A stretch of DNA of 36,139 nucleotides from a virus. Position 1 is the stretch's first letter. The number at the start of each line of letters is the position of its first letter. The notes beneath the pieces are model-generated. The model ran no database searches, was not told where the DNA came from, and worked only from the letters and a program-made list of their open reading frames with translations. Shown here piece after piece: positions 25,063-31,128 of this stretch. Where the stretch lies: IMG/VR virus record IMGVR_UViG_3300028920_000168, positions 1 through 36,139 of that record; one strand, written 5' to 3'. A program made the translations under genes and the position numbers.

Positions 25063-25470
25063 CTAACTCCCTTTCTGAGTGATTACTCGATATTCAATTA
25101 TAGCATGTCTACTTCGTGTATCACTGGACTCAATATACTTCGTATTTTCCCAACTCACTAAAACAGTTGACCATCCTGATATCGATAATGAGACATCATC
25201 TAGTACATCATCAACAGCATCAACAATATCCATTAATTCAGAATCTGTATCTTTTTCTGAGTACGCAAACACGAATACCGTAGTTTCTTTCCCGTCTCTT
25301 CCGAAAGTGTTAAATTTATCTTCCATACAATCCCCTATTTTGATATATGGATAAGATGGTTTTTCGATAATCCTGCAATGGATTCCACCAGAGAGAAGGG
25401 CCTTAACAGAATTATCAGCATCAAGCAAGGACTTGAACCCTGCTACAATTTTTTTGACTGGAGTTGACAT
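25063..25470 (-). CDS. Tail terminator / completion protein (DUF3168-like)
   Basis: The 135-residue protein has the length and fold pattern of the phage tail completion family: KIVAGFKSLLDADN helix, SYPYIKIGDCMEDKF strand, then ELMDIVDAVDDVLDD helix and a final RHAIIEYRVITQ strand. I placed the start at ATG 25470, with GGAGG 6 bases upstream and TAATG overlap with the gp10-like gene. The open frame runs further upstream without a good start. It caps the tail and joins it to the head. Confidence 0.75.
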   Translation of the reverse strand: MSTPVKKIVAGFKSLLDADNSVKALLSGGIHCRIIEKPSYPYIKIGDCMEDKFNTFGRDGKETTVFVFAYSEKDTDSELMDIVDAVDDVLDDVSLSISGWSTVLVSWENTKYIESSDTRSRHAIIEYRVITQKGS

Positions 25471-25895
25471 TATATTCCTCCGAATCTTCTTACTCTCATT
25501 TTTAAAAGTGGTCTTTCGACTGCCCATGCCTTTGTAAACATTAAAACAGGTTTCTGACCGTAAGTCAAGACAAACTTCCCAATTCGATTGTAATAAAATA
25601 ACCATGGAGTTTGTCTTCCATTACCAAAATAAGCATATCTACCAGTTCCATATTCAACATATTTTGCATAATCAACGTCTGAAAATACTCTCGCCATAGT
25701 TCCTCTATTATAAAATTTAAACTTGATTGAGCTTCTTAATCTCCCAGTATCAACAGGACATGCTATTCTAGCACTTCTCTGAACGTTGATAGCCGCTATT
25801 TTGATATTCTTTTTCAAGTAGTTTAATTCATTTAATCTTATTGAATTAAGAGTCCTCACTGCTGTGTTAACTCCGGATAAGTCAACGTGAATCAT
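25470..25895 (-). CDS. HK97 gp10-like head-tail joining protein
   Basis: The 141-residue protein has the family hallmark PVDTGRLRSSI (about 62-72) followed by YAKYVEYGTGR (about 89-99), near-diagnostic for HK97-gp10-like/tail neck proteins. It forms part of the neck connecting the portal complex to the tail. It overlaps both neighbours: ATGA with the upstream adaptor and TAATG with the downstream terminator. Confidence 0.9.
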   Translation of the reverse strand: MIHVDLSGVNTAVRTLNSIRLNELNYLKKNIKIAAINVQRSARIACPVDTGRLRSSIKFKFYNRGTMARVFSDVDYAKYVEYGTGRYAYFGNGRQTPWLFYYNRIGKFVLTYGQKPVLMFTKAWAVERPLLKMRVRRFGGI

Positions 25896-26446
25896 GGCAA
25901 TGCTTCCCTTAATGAAAATGTAATATATCTTTGATACCCATCCTCGCTGAACGAAATCATTTCGAATGATCTCACCAAATCAGGATACAGTCTAACTCTA
26001 TATTTGGAAGTTAATAAATCTTCTCTATATCTGCATGTTATATCATACTTTTGAACATCTTCAATATGTGAATCCTTTGAAGCATACCCAAGTCCCGAAG
26101 ATCTCCTAGCTTTAAGATTTCCCCATATGGTTGATTTTGATGCAGATCGTTTGACTATAGTATCTCCGCTATCTTGATCAGATACCGAGGATACGGTTAT
26201 GTTATCTTCATCAACAACAGTAACTTCCCGAACAGCATTATCCCTGGAACTATTAATAACATAGTCGCCTGATGATAGTCCATGAGCTGTCATCTTGATA
26301 TTAGTAGATGACGTTCCTGATTCAGCTGTGTCTTCCTCTGAGTAAAATGGAATCCAATCCCCTGAGTATCCTCCGAGGTCATCCTGGGTATATGGATCCT
26401 TTTCCTCTATAAGGAATCTTCGGTCTAACCTGCTAATCTTCTTCAT
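25892..26446 (-). CDS. Head-tail adaptor (SPP1 gp16-like) with inserted HGLxxGD module
   Basis: The frame of the protein (1-38 and about 105-184) resembles phage head-tail adaptors: RLDRRFLIEEKDPYTQDDLGG, a later WGNLKARR and the final MISFSEDGYQRYITFSLRE. That group usually has about 110 residues. Here residues 39-101 are an inserted module (TNIKMTAHGLSSGD, RDNAVREVT, DNITVSSVSDQDSGDTI) closely similar to one in the tail protein at 23368-24180. It therefore carries an extra beta domain that probably faces outwards from the neck. Confidence 0.8.
   Translation of the reverse strand: MKKISRLDRRFLIEEKDPYTQDDLGGYSGDWIPFYSEEDTAESGTSSTNIKMTAHGLSSGDYVINSSRDNAVREVTVVDEDNITVSSVSDQDSGDTIVKRSASKSTIWGNLKARRSSGLGYASKDSHIEDVQKYDITCRYREDLLTSKYRVRLYPDLVRSFEMISFSEDGYQRYITFSLREALP
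26144..26332 (-). repeat. HGLxxGD beta module, copy 2
   Basis: This is the second copy of the 63-residue module, located in the head-tail adaptor. The protein identity with copy 1 is high enough, with similar DNA, to suggest relatively recent transfer between the two genes. Confidence 0.8.
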
Positions 26447-26462
26447 AATTCCCCTCTGCTAT

Positions 26463-27026
26463 CTAATAATATATCTTCCTTGAGTCAATGATATCCTTAA
26501 TCCCGGTTGGTATTTCCTCGCTGGATTCCCGGTTTTCAAAGTAGTGACATGCTAATGATTTTACTGCGAGTATCAGGTCATCAGGTATGTCAGATGCATC
26601 ATCTCCGAATCCGGCTAAATATATGATTTTTATTCCATTACCATTCGAAGTGTACACTGGCCATACACTATTGGTATTTTTTAGTATGAATCCAGGCTGA
26701 TCCTGCAATTCCGCTACTACCTGATATAGATCTGAATCAACCTCATATTCGGTATAGCTGTCATTATAATAGTAAAAACTAGTCAATGACTGAAGAGGAG
26801 GCCTCGGGAGTTCTATTTTATTCAGGATTCGATCAAGGTAGTATGTCCAAGTCTGCGTTAATAAAGCTATTCTGGCTTCACGCTCAATCGTCCTCACCGC
26901 TGACTTGACCAATGAATCTATCAAGTCATCTTCCAAAGTTATCGTGGATTCAATTTTCAAAAATTCCTTCATGTCTTCAGTCGAAATTACCTTGTTCGAT
27001 GATCTTTCTCCTGCAACTAGGTTCAT
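26463..27026 (-). CDS. Head-tail connector (gp6/gp15-like)
   Basis: The 187-residue protein has the typical MKEFLKIES, then DDLIDSLVKSAVRTIEREARIAL helix, a TWTYYLD and IELPRPPLQSLTSFYY segment, and PDDLILAVKSLACHYFENRE. This pattern matches the gp6/gp15-type DNA packaging proteins that extend the portal. GAGGAG precedes ATG by about 5 bases. It is the first structural gene after the early island except the acidic 130-residue gene. Confidence 0.88.
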   Translation of the reverse strand: MNLVAGERSSNKVISTEDMKEFLKIESTITLEDDLIDSLVKSAVRTIEREARIALLTQTWTYYLDRILNKIELPRPPLQSLTSFYYYNDSYTEYEVDSDLYQVVAELQDQPGFILKNTNSVWPVYTSNGNGIKIIYLAGFGDDASDIPDDLILAVKSLACHYFENRESSEEIPTGIKDIIDSRKIYY

Positions 27027-27027
27027 A

Positions 27028-27420
27028 TTATCTCCTCTTCTTTTTATTTATTATCGGAATATTGAGGGCCTGAGCTGGTGAAGTGTTATTATCCTTTTCA
27101 GTTGGATCATCAACTCCATCTTCATCATCACCAGTGATATACCCATCTTCATCCATTTCCAATATATCGACGTCCTCCTCTGGTACATCCGAATCGTCAA
27201 GTTCAGGTAGTTCTTCTTCGATGATCTCGCATGCTCCTGCATCCAGGAATATGTCGATTATAACCTTGGTAATCTCATTCTTTCCATAAGTGAATGACTT
27301 ATATTGCGGCAAACTTATGTCAACCTCATCAACCTCCGTATATTCGGATCCTTCCATGAATCTTCGAACTTGAATTCCGTTGAGTGATGCCTGCCTAGTC
27401 TTAATCATTTTAATCTTCAT
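27028..27420 (-). CDS. Small acidic head-module protein
   Basis: In the 130-residue protein, residues about 1-60 form a compact beta-rich part (MKIKMIKTRQASLNG... YGKNEITKVIIDIFL) seen in small phage head/neck proteins. The C-terminal half is extremely acidic (EEDVDILEMDEDGYITGDDEDG region) and ends in KKKRR. I chose ATG 27420 because AGGAGG is 9 bases before it, while ATG at 27429 is too close to the site. The ribosome site lies in a hairpin (27427-27460), so translation may be controlled. Function unknown. Confidence 0.7.
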   Translation of the reverse strand: MKIKMIKTRQASLNGIQVRRFMEGSEYTEVDEVDISLPQYKSFTYGKNEITKVIIDIFLDAGACEIIEEELPELDDSDVPEEDVDILEMDEDGYITGDDEDGVDDPTEKDNNTSPAQALNIPIINKKKRR

Positions 27421-27426
27421 AATAAT

Positions 27427-27460
27427 CATCCTCCTGTATATGCATTATACCAGGAGGATG
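27427..27460 (-). promoter_or_regulatory. Hairpin that sequesters the ribosome binding site of the 27420 gene
   Basis: The minus-strand RNA has CATCCTCCTG about 24 bases before its inverse CAGGAGGATG, with further TATA/TATA pairing and a short loop. The pairing includes the AGGAGG used by the downstream gene, so the RNA can hide that site. It lies just after a terminator-like stem and may govern expression of the structural genes at the island boundary. Confidence 0.6.
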
Positions 27461-27474
27461 AGAGATTTAAAATA

Positions 27475-27510
27475 GATGAAAGAGGATAGCTGAAGCTATC
27501 CTCTTTCATC
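27475..27510. terminator. Perfect 16-bp hairpin, bidirectional terminator candidate
   Basis: GATGAAAGAGGATAGC, loop TGAA, and the exact inverse GCTATCCTCTTTCATC. On the minus strand it is followed by TATTTTAAAT and lies just after the 84-residue gene. It probably ends that gene's transcript before the structural genes. Confidence 0.75.
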
Positions 27511-27526
27511 TTATCATAACCCATTT

Positions 27527-27781
27527 TCACATCTCGGTTCTAATTATCTTAATCTCATCCTCTGTGAATCCCCATGCCCAAAGGGTCTTATCTCCGAAGG
27601 ATTTAATCCCGTCCATTGCGAATCTTAGATCCCGTAGCTTGCCATCATCAGTTCTGCATCTCTGGATACTCTCATATACCTCATTCTGGTATTCAGTGAG
27701 TACGTCATCATCCTCCCAATCAGCTAGCGCTTCCTCTGCTATCTTGAGCAGGCGATCGATTAATTCAGAATTAATCTGCAT
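27527..27781 (-). CDS. Small acidic protein of the early island (84 aa)
   Basis: This 84-residue, helical, acidic protein has no recognised family. It contains EEALADWEDDDVLTEY and, near the end, KTLWAWGFTEDE. Its leader has the strong promoter/palindrome cassette at 27807-27860 and AAGGAG 7 bases before the ATG. Transcription is in the same direction as the structural genes but from its own promoter and ended by the hairpin at 27475-27510. Short, acidic, strongly promoted proteins of phages are often host-takeover or anti-defence factors; that is inference. Confidence 0.75.
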   Translation of the reverse strand: MQINSELIDRLLKIAEEALADWEDDDVLTEYQNEVYESIQRCRTDDGKLRDLRFAMDGIKSFGDKTLWAWGFTEDEIKIIRTEM

Positions 27782-27806
27782 GCAATCACTCCTTATTCAA
27801 TTATTA

Positions 27807-27822
27807 GGCAGATTAATCTGCC
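27807..27822 (-). promoter_or_regulatory. Operator-like palindrome, cassette 1
   Basis: GGCAGATTAATCTGCC is a perfect 16-base palindrome just downstream of promoter 1. Variants of 15 bases occur at the same place in cassettes 2 and 3. It is a likely repressor site or 5' RNA hairpin. Confidence 0.75.
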
Positions 27823-27831
27823 ATCTCCCTT

Positions 27832-27860
27832 ATTATATCACTAATCACTTTGAGATTCAA
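27832..27860 (-). promoter_or_regulatory. Promoter, cassette 1 (drives the 84-aa gene)
   Basis: TTGAAT, a 17-base spacer (CTCAAAGTGATTAGTGA) and TATAAT form a strong sigma70-type promoter. The spacer and flanks are identical in cassettes 2 and 3. Confidence 0.85.
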
Positions 27861-27970
27861 TAGGGCTATAGTATGAGATTCGATAGGACTCTGATATGAG
27901 CTTCATATAGGACTCTGGTATGAGCTTCATAGTCACAGAGTCCTATATGGAATTGATACTATAGTCCTAT
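27860..27970. repeat. Iteron-like repeats forming a large palindrome between divergent promoters
   Basis: Three direct units of 23-24 bases (27860-27882, 27883-27906, 27907-27930) share ATAGGnCTnTnnTATGAG. Two inverted units follow: CAGAGTCCTAT at 27936-27946 and GATACTATAGTCCTAT at 27955-27970. The outer units touch the -35 boxes of promoters 1 and 2. A partial unit (TAGGGTCTGATG) lies before promoter 3. These are probable binding sites for an activator or repressor acting on all three promoters. Confidence 0.75.
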
Positions 27971-27998
27971 TGAATCTCAAAGTGATTAGTGATATAAT
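27970..27998 (+). promoter_or_regulatory. Promoter, cassette 2
   Basis: TTGAAT, 17 bases identical to cassette 1, and TATAAT. It faces away from promoter 1 and drives the 57-residue gene on the plus strand. Confidence 0.85.
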
Positions 27999-28008
27999 GA
28001 GAGGGTAG

Positions 28009-28023
28009 GGCAGATAATCTGCC
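28009..28023 (+). promoter_or_regulatory. Operator-like palindrome, cassette 2
   Basis: GGCAGATAATCTGCC is a 15-base palindrome around a central A, at the same distance from the promoter as in the other cassettes, and followed by the shared TATATAATTGAATAAGG leader. Confidence 0.75.
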
Positions 28024-28050
28024 TATATAATTGAATAAGGGGATGCTACT

Positions 28051-28224
28051 ATGATTATAACTGAATCAATGATGAGCAGATTCAAGGATCAGGGGAGAGC
28101 AATCCGATTCGCTAGCAGAGCTATCAAGACCCTATGGGTGATTGAGAGCGCTGACCACTATATCGTATCCAAGCCATCAATCTGCGAATACCTAGTGAAT
28201 ACCGGGAGATACCGATATTGCTAA
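28051..28224 (+). CDS. Small basic protein of the early island (57 aa)
   Basis: This 57-residue protein is encoded opposite to the structural genes. It starts MIITESMMSRFKDQGRAI, has a basic amphipathic first half (RAIRFASRAIKTLWV) and ends in SICEYLVNTGRYRYC, with two Cys. It is read from promoter cassette 2 with AAGGGG about 7 bases before ATG. No family recognised. Being basic and first after the promoter, it could be a DNA-binding regulator of these cassettes, but no helix-turn-helix is evident. Confidence 0.65.
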   Translation: MIITESMMSRFKDQGRAIRFASRAIKTLWVIESADHYIVSKPSICEYLVNTGRYRYC

Positions 28225-28498
28225 TGGAGATGAATGAGATGAGCTATCAGATAGGATTGGAAATAAATGGAAGAAGAGGGCCTAGTAATGGCCTTCATTC
28301 ATGCCATAATAAGTAAATCTCTTCCATCTCTTCCAATCTATACGTTCCCCAGGAGAGGATCCCTGAGATTAGATCGAGCTCTGCATCATCCGGAATCCTC
28401 CGGATGGCCCAGGGGATGGATATAGGATGGAAGAAAAAGTCAGGAGATAAGCCCATAGGATTGGGAATCGGTATTATATATTTAATACTAGGGTCTGA
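28225..28498 (+). other. Structured stretch between two small plus-strand genes
   Basis: This 274-base stretch has several inverted repeats. The sequence at about 28255-28275 pairs with 28317-28338 in two 8-bp blocks (GATTGGAA and ATGGAAGA with their inverses). A 7-bp stem CATCCGG/CCGGATG lies at 28387-28406, and an AT palindrome GTATTATATATTTAATAC lies at 28471-28488. Only a weak 52-codon frame is present (see separate entry). It could be an RNA element or a degraded gene. Confidence 0.45.
28267..28425 (+). CDS. Possible 52-residue ORF (doubtful)
   Basis: ATG to TAG, starting MEEEGLVMAFIHAIISKSLP and continuing with Pro- and Arg-rich sequence. The only ribosome-like site (AGGA) is 12 bases away, and the frame overlaps an RNA hairpin. 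It would be the second gene of the cassette 2 transcript if real. Confidence 0.22.
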   Translation: MEEEGLVMAFIHAIISKSLPSLPIYTFPRRGSLRLDRALHHPESSGWPRGWI

Positions 28499-28527
28499 TG
28501 GATTCTCAAAGTGATTAGTGATATAAT
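28499..28527 (+). promoter_or_regulatory. Promoter, cassette 3
   Basis: TGGATT, the same 17-base spacer as cassettes 1 and 2, and TATAAT. The -35 box is weaker than in the other copies. It drives the 73-residue gene. Confidence 0.78.
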
Positions 28528-28536
28528 GAGATAGAG

Positions 28537-28551
28537 GGCAGATTATCTGCC
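28537..28551 (+). promoter_or_regulatory. Operator-like palindrome, cassette 3
   Basis: GGCAGATTATCTGCC is a 15-base palindrome at the same position relative to the promoter as in cassettes 1 and 2. Confidence 0.75.
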
Positions 28552-28579
28552 TATATAATTGAATAAGGAGCTGACCATA

Positions 28580-28801
28580 ATGGGTAGGACTGAGATAATC
28601 GAAGGTATCTGGATGGCTAACAGGAAAAACAGCGCAGGCTCAGTCGATATCTACACCGAAGCTGGTGATATAATTATGGAAGTCAATCACTGCACTGAGA
28701 CCTATGAAATCCGTCGCATGGTTGAGGAATACGCTGGAATGGGAATCGACGAATGTGATGCTGACGAGATAAAGGAAGCGGCAATGAAAATAGAGGGATA
28801 G
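28580..28801 (+). CDS. Small acidic protein of the early island (73 aa)
   Basis: The 73-residue protein starts MGRTEIIEGIWMANRKNSAG, with a beta-rich first half (SVDIYTEAGDIIMEVN) and a helical acidic second half (YEIRRMVEEYAGMGIDECDADEIKEAAMKIEG region). ATG 28580 is preferred over the upstream TTG 28559 because AAGGAG stands 10 bases before it. It is driven by cassette 3 and ends at the terminator at 28803-28840. No family recognised. Its size, acidity and isolated promoter fit a moron-type host-interaction protein (inference). Confidence 0.72.
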   Translation: MGRTEIIEGIWMANRKNSAGSVDIYTEAGDIIMEVNHCTETYEIRRMVEEYAGMGIDECDADEIKEAAMKIEG

Positions 28802-28802
28802 A

Positions 28803-28840
28803 GAAGAAGATGAGATAAATTCCCATCTTCTTCATTTTAT
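28803..28840 (+). terminator. Rho-independent terminator of the plus-strand island genes
   Basis: GAAGAAGATG and its inverse CATCTTCTTC form a 10-bp stem with an 11-base loop, followed by ATTTTAT, directly after the 73-residue gene. Confidence 0.75.
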
Positions 28841-28851
28841 ATGGATGATTT

Positions 28852-29292
28852 TTATGTAGCTGAAACTGGGTCAGGAGCAGTTACTGGTTTCACTCTCCCA
28901 TGACTTAATAAACCTACAACTCCGCATATACCTGCGGAAATTCCAGTCCCTGTATAAGTTCCCTTGACTCTTATATACCTCTTAATCCCTAGATATCCAA
29001 CCTTTTGAACTACCTGGTCTTCATCGTCAGCGTCAATTTTTGTGAATGCTCCCTTAACCTCACTTGAATCAACCGTTGAGAAATCTGCATCAGCAGTAGT
29101 GTCTGATTCCTCAAGGGACAGCGTGATATAGTTATCTCCATCAACTCCGGTTAATGCTCCTACGAGAGCTAGTAATAACGCGGATTCGAACCCTTGAGTA
29201 TCAAGAATATTTGATTTCCATGTGGTGTGAACAGCATCAACAGGCTCTTTTAACATAACATGAGCGATATCATTATAAATTTCGTGATTCAT
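28852..29292 (-). CDS. Capsid-associated (decoration-like) protein
   Basis: The 146-residue protein has the pattern of small beta-rich phage head proteins: TQGFESALLLALVGALTG, ITLSLEESDTTADADF and VGYLGIKRYIRVKGTYTGTG. It then ends in VVGLLSHGRVKP, as in structural proteins often found near the capsid gene. It is the last gene of the head part before the island. AGGAGG is 5 bases before ATG, and it overlaps the glycosyltransferase gene by 20 bases. The exact role is inferred only from similar layouts. Confidence 0.6.
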   Translation of the reverse strand: MNHEIYNDIAHVMLKEPVDAVHTTWKSNILDTQGFESALLLALVGALTGVDGDNYITLSLEESDTTADADFSTVDSSEVKGAFTKIDADDEDQVVQKVGYLGIKRYIRVKGTYTGTGISAGICGVVGLLSHGRVKPVTAPDPVSAT

Positions 29293-30025
29293 AATTTCCT
29301 CCTTTTGATTTCATATATTTATTATATATATCATCTCGGTAAAGATGAATAGCTGGGTAATGAGTATCAACAAAAATTTTGTAATCGTGACAAGTTGCAC
29401 GAATACAGAATGCTCTGTCTTCCCAATTAGTTATCTGAAGATTAGGAAGTGGAGTATAGTTTACTCCTGACCTATAGACATCAGTGTTGACTAATAATAA
29501 CCCACCTACTCCTCCTACATGATACAATCTGTTAGGTTTATAATAGTTCTCAGGCCATGAAAAGAAGTCATACTCCCAACAATTCGGTTCCATCTTTCCA
29601 GACCCATCCTGGTATTCAGTCCAAAGTATCTCTCCACATATATATTCCTTCTTATTAACAAGAATATTATGCAGATGTGCTAATGTTTCTGGTTGAACAA
29701 CAGTATCTGAATCAACCCAAAAGATATAGTCATAATTATACTTTAGTGCATATTCAACTATCATATTTTTCATTTGACTCATAGCATTCAAGTTATTCTT
29801 TTTCCAATTATGAGTGTTAGTATTTTTAACTGTGTCTGTCTCATCATTCCATCGATTCAGAATCCCTGAATTGAATTCAGGTATTAATTCTTCATAGCAG
29901 TTATGAAGTACGAAATATCTCTCAACGTTGAACTCCCCAATGTACAGTTCGTCCAACCCTTTGAGGTATTCACGAAGTATATATTTTTTCTGACGTATAG
30001 GAGATGCTATTAAAATTTTATCCAT
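29273..30025 (-). CDS. Glycosyltransferase, GT-A fold
   Basis: The 250-residue protein has a Rossmann-like start (MDKILIASPI), a metal-binding DSD at 105-107 in FWVDSDTVV, and ENYYKPNRLYHVGGVGGLLL with an acidic residue farther on (WEDRAFC). This is consistent with a family 2/Anp1-like transferase that moves a sugar from a nucleotide sugar. AGGAGG is 9 bases before the ATG, which overlaps the other glycosyltransferase gene by 8 bases. A likely target is the repeat-rich fibre or another head protein encoded just upstream. The target is inferred. Confidence 0.82.
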   Translation of the reverse strand: MDKILIASPIRQKKYILREYLKGLDELYIGEFNVERYFVLHNCYEELIPEFNSGILNRWNDETDTVKNTNTHNWKKNNLNAMSQMKNMIVEYALKYNYDYIFWVDSDTVVQPETLAHLHNILVNKKEYICGEILWTEYQDGSGKMEPNCWEYDFFSWPENYYKPNRLYHVGGVGGLLLVNTDVYRSGVNYTPLPNLQITNWEDRAFCIRATCHDYKIFVDTHYPAIHLYRDDIYNKYMKSKGGNYESRNL

Positions 30026-31043
30026 TCTTAATAACCTCCTCGTATACTTTATTCATTTTACATCCGAATTCTTTTAATGTCCATACAAACTCATTTTCAT
30101 ATGAATCTAATTTATTTATAGCATCTGCGACTTCATATGGATTTTTTATGTCGATGGTATTAGCCGCAAATTGATTACCTAAAGGAGCTATCACTTTTAA
30201 TCCGCAAGATATTGCTTCAACTACGGTTTGAGTAGATATCATTTGGTTAGTGAATAAGAAATCCATAGATCTATAGAAATCTTCGATTGTATGTATCCTA
30301 AGTCCTACAGTTCCTAAGCCTCCAATTTCACGTATCTTAGCTAACAGATTTTGTTCACATAGCTTTATCGGATCATCTAATCCAACTATATGCCATTTTA
30401 ATCCAGGAATCTTCTTGCTTGCGTGATACGCTCCTATGAATAAATCGAATCTAGTGATATCACGTCTATTCGGATCACATATGAATCCATTTATTTCACC
30501 AATTTTATCAGGAGCTATTTGATATTTGCTTCCTGTTGGACTGAATTTTTCATCATCAACAGCTGGGCATTCAAATGCCACCAGTTTATTTTTATCACAT
30601 ACGACTTCCCAGTAAGGAGTGAATTCTGGCCAAAAATATACCATTTTCTTTATTCTGGGACGATAAGATGCACTTCCATAAGCTGAATATGCCTGATATT
30701 TAGGCTCATCGAACTCTTGCCGATAAGATGCTTCTGGACGTGCATGGTTAATGTATATTATAGGAGCCTGATTTCTTGATAACCATTCATCAGGACAGTA
30801 AGTATGGAGAACAATAATATCAGCAATATCTAATGCTGAATTATGAGAAGTAATTATTTCCAAAGATCCCCTCATCACTGATTCTCCAACGGATGGAGCT
30901 TTTTTAGATAAATCCGCTTTAATACCTGTATCAATTATAAATACATCATGACCTGAAATAACATCTGCTTTAAACATATTCAGTGAGGCTTCCATAAGAC
31001 CAGAGCCATTGGGATTCCATGTTGTTACATGACAAACTTTCAT
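30018..31043 (-). CDS. Glycosyltransferase, GT-B fold (GT4-like)
   Basis: The 341-residue protein has two Rossmann-like halves. It starts MKVCHVTTWNPNGSG, and about residues 260-300 have VVEAISCGLKVIAPLGN, the E(x)7-type segment of GT4-like enzymes that binds the sugar nucleotide. ATG 31043 is better than 31052: GAGAGG is 9 bases before the former. It is encoded directly between the fibre gene and the GT-A gene, so the pair probably glycosylates a virion protein or changes the host surface. Confidence 0.8.
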   Translation of the reverse strand: MKVCHVTTWNPNGSGLMEASLNMFKADVISGHDVFIIDTGIKADLSKKAPSVGESVMRGSLEIITSHNSALDIADIIVLHTYCPDEWLSRNQAPIIYINHARPEASYRQEFDEPKYQAYSAYGSASYRPRIKKMVYFWPEFTPYWEVVCDKNKLVAFECPAVDDEKFSPTGSKYQIAPDKIGEINGFICDPNRRDITRFDLFIGAYHASKKIPGLKWHIVGLDDPIKLCEQNLLAKIREIGGLGTVGLRIHTIEDFYRSMDFLFTNQMISTQTVVEAISCGLKVIAPLGNQFAANTIDIKNPYEVADAINKLDSYENEFVWTLKEFGCKMNKVYEEVIKNG

Positions 31044-31088
31044 AAAAATCATCCTCTCGATTCAGAATGATATTATTATACATAAAAT

Positions 31089-31115
31089 GGGAAGAATATG
31101 AAACATATCCTTCCC
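31089..31115 (-). terminator. Stem-loop after the repeat fibre gene
   Basis: GGGAAGGATATG, loop TTT, and CATATTCTTCCC (one G-U pair), followed by ATTTTATG on the minus strand. It is a plausible terminator or attenuator between the fibre and the glycosyltransferase genes. A TATAAT further on might restart transcription but lacks a good -35 box. Confidence 0.55.
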
Positions 31116-31128
31116 TGATTTATTTTTA

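Noticed and set aside
28416-28514. 32-residue plus-strand frame with a hydrophobic stretch (GLGIGIIYLILG)
   Set aside because: It looks like a tiny membrane protein, but the purine-rich site directly abuts the ATG and the frame runs into promoter cassette 3, so translation is doubtful.
31060-31076. Possible promoter before the GT-B gene (TATAAT)
   Set aside because: No acceptable -35 box about 17 bases upstream; the region is AT-rich and a chance match is likely.
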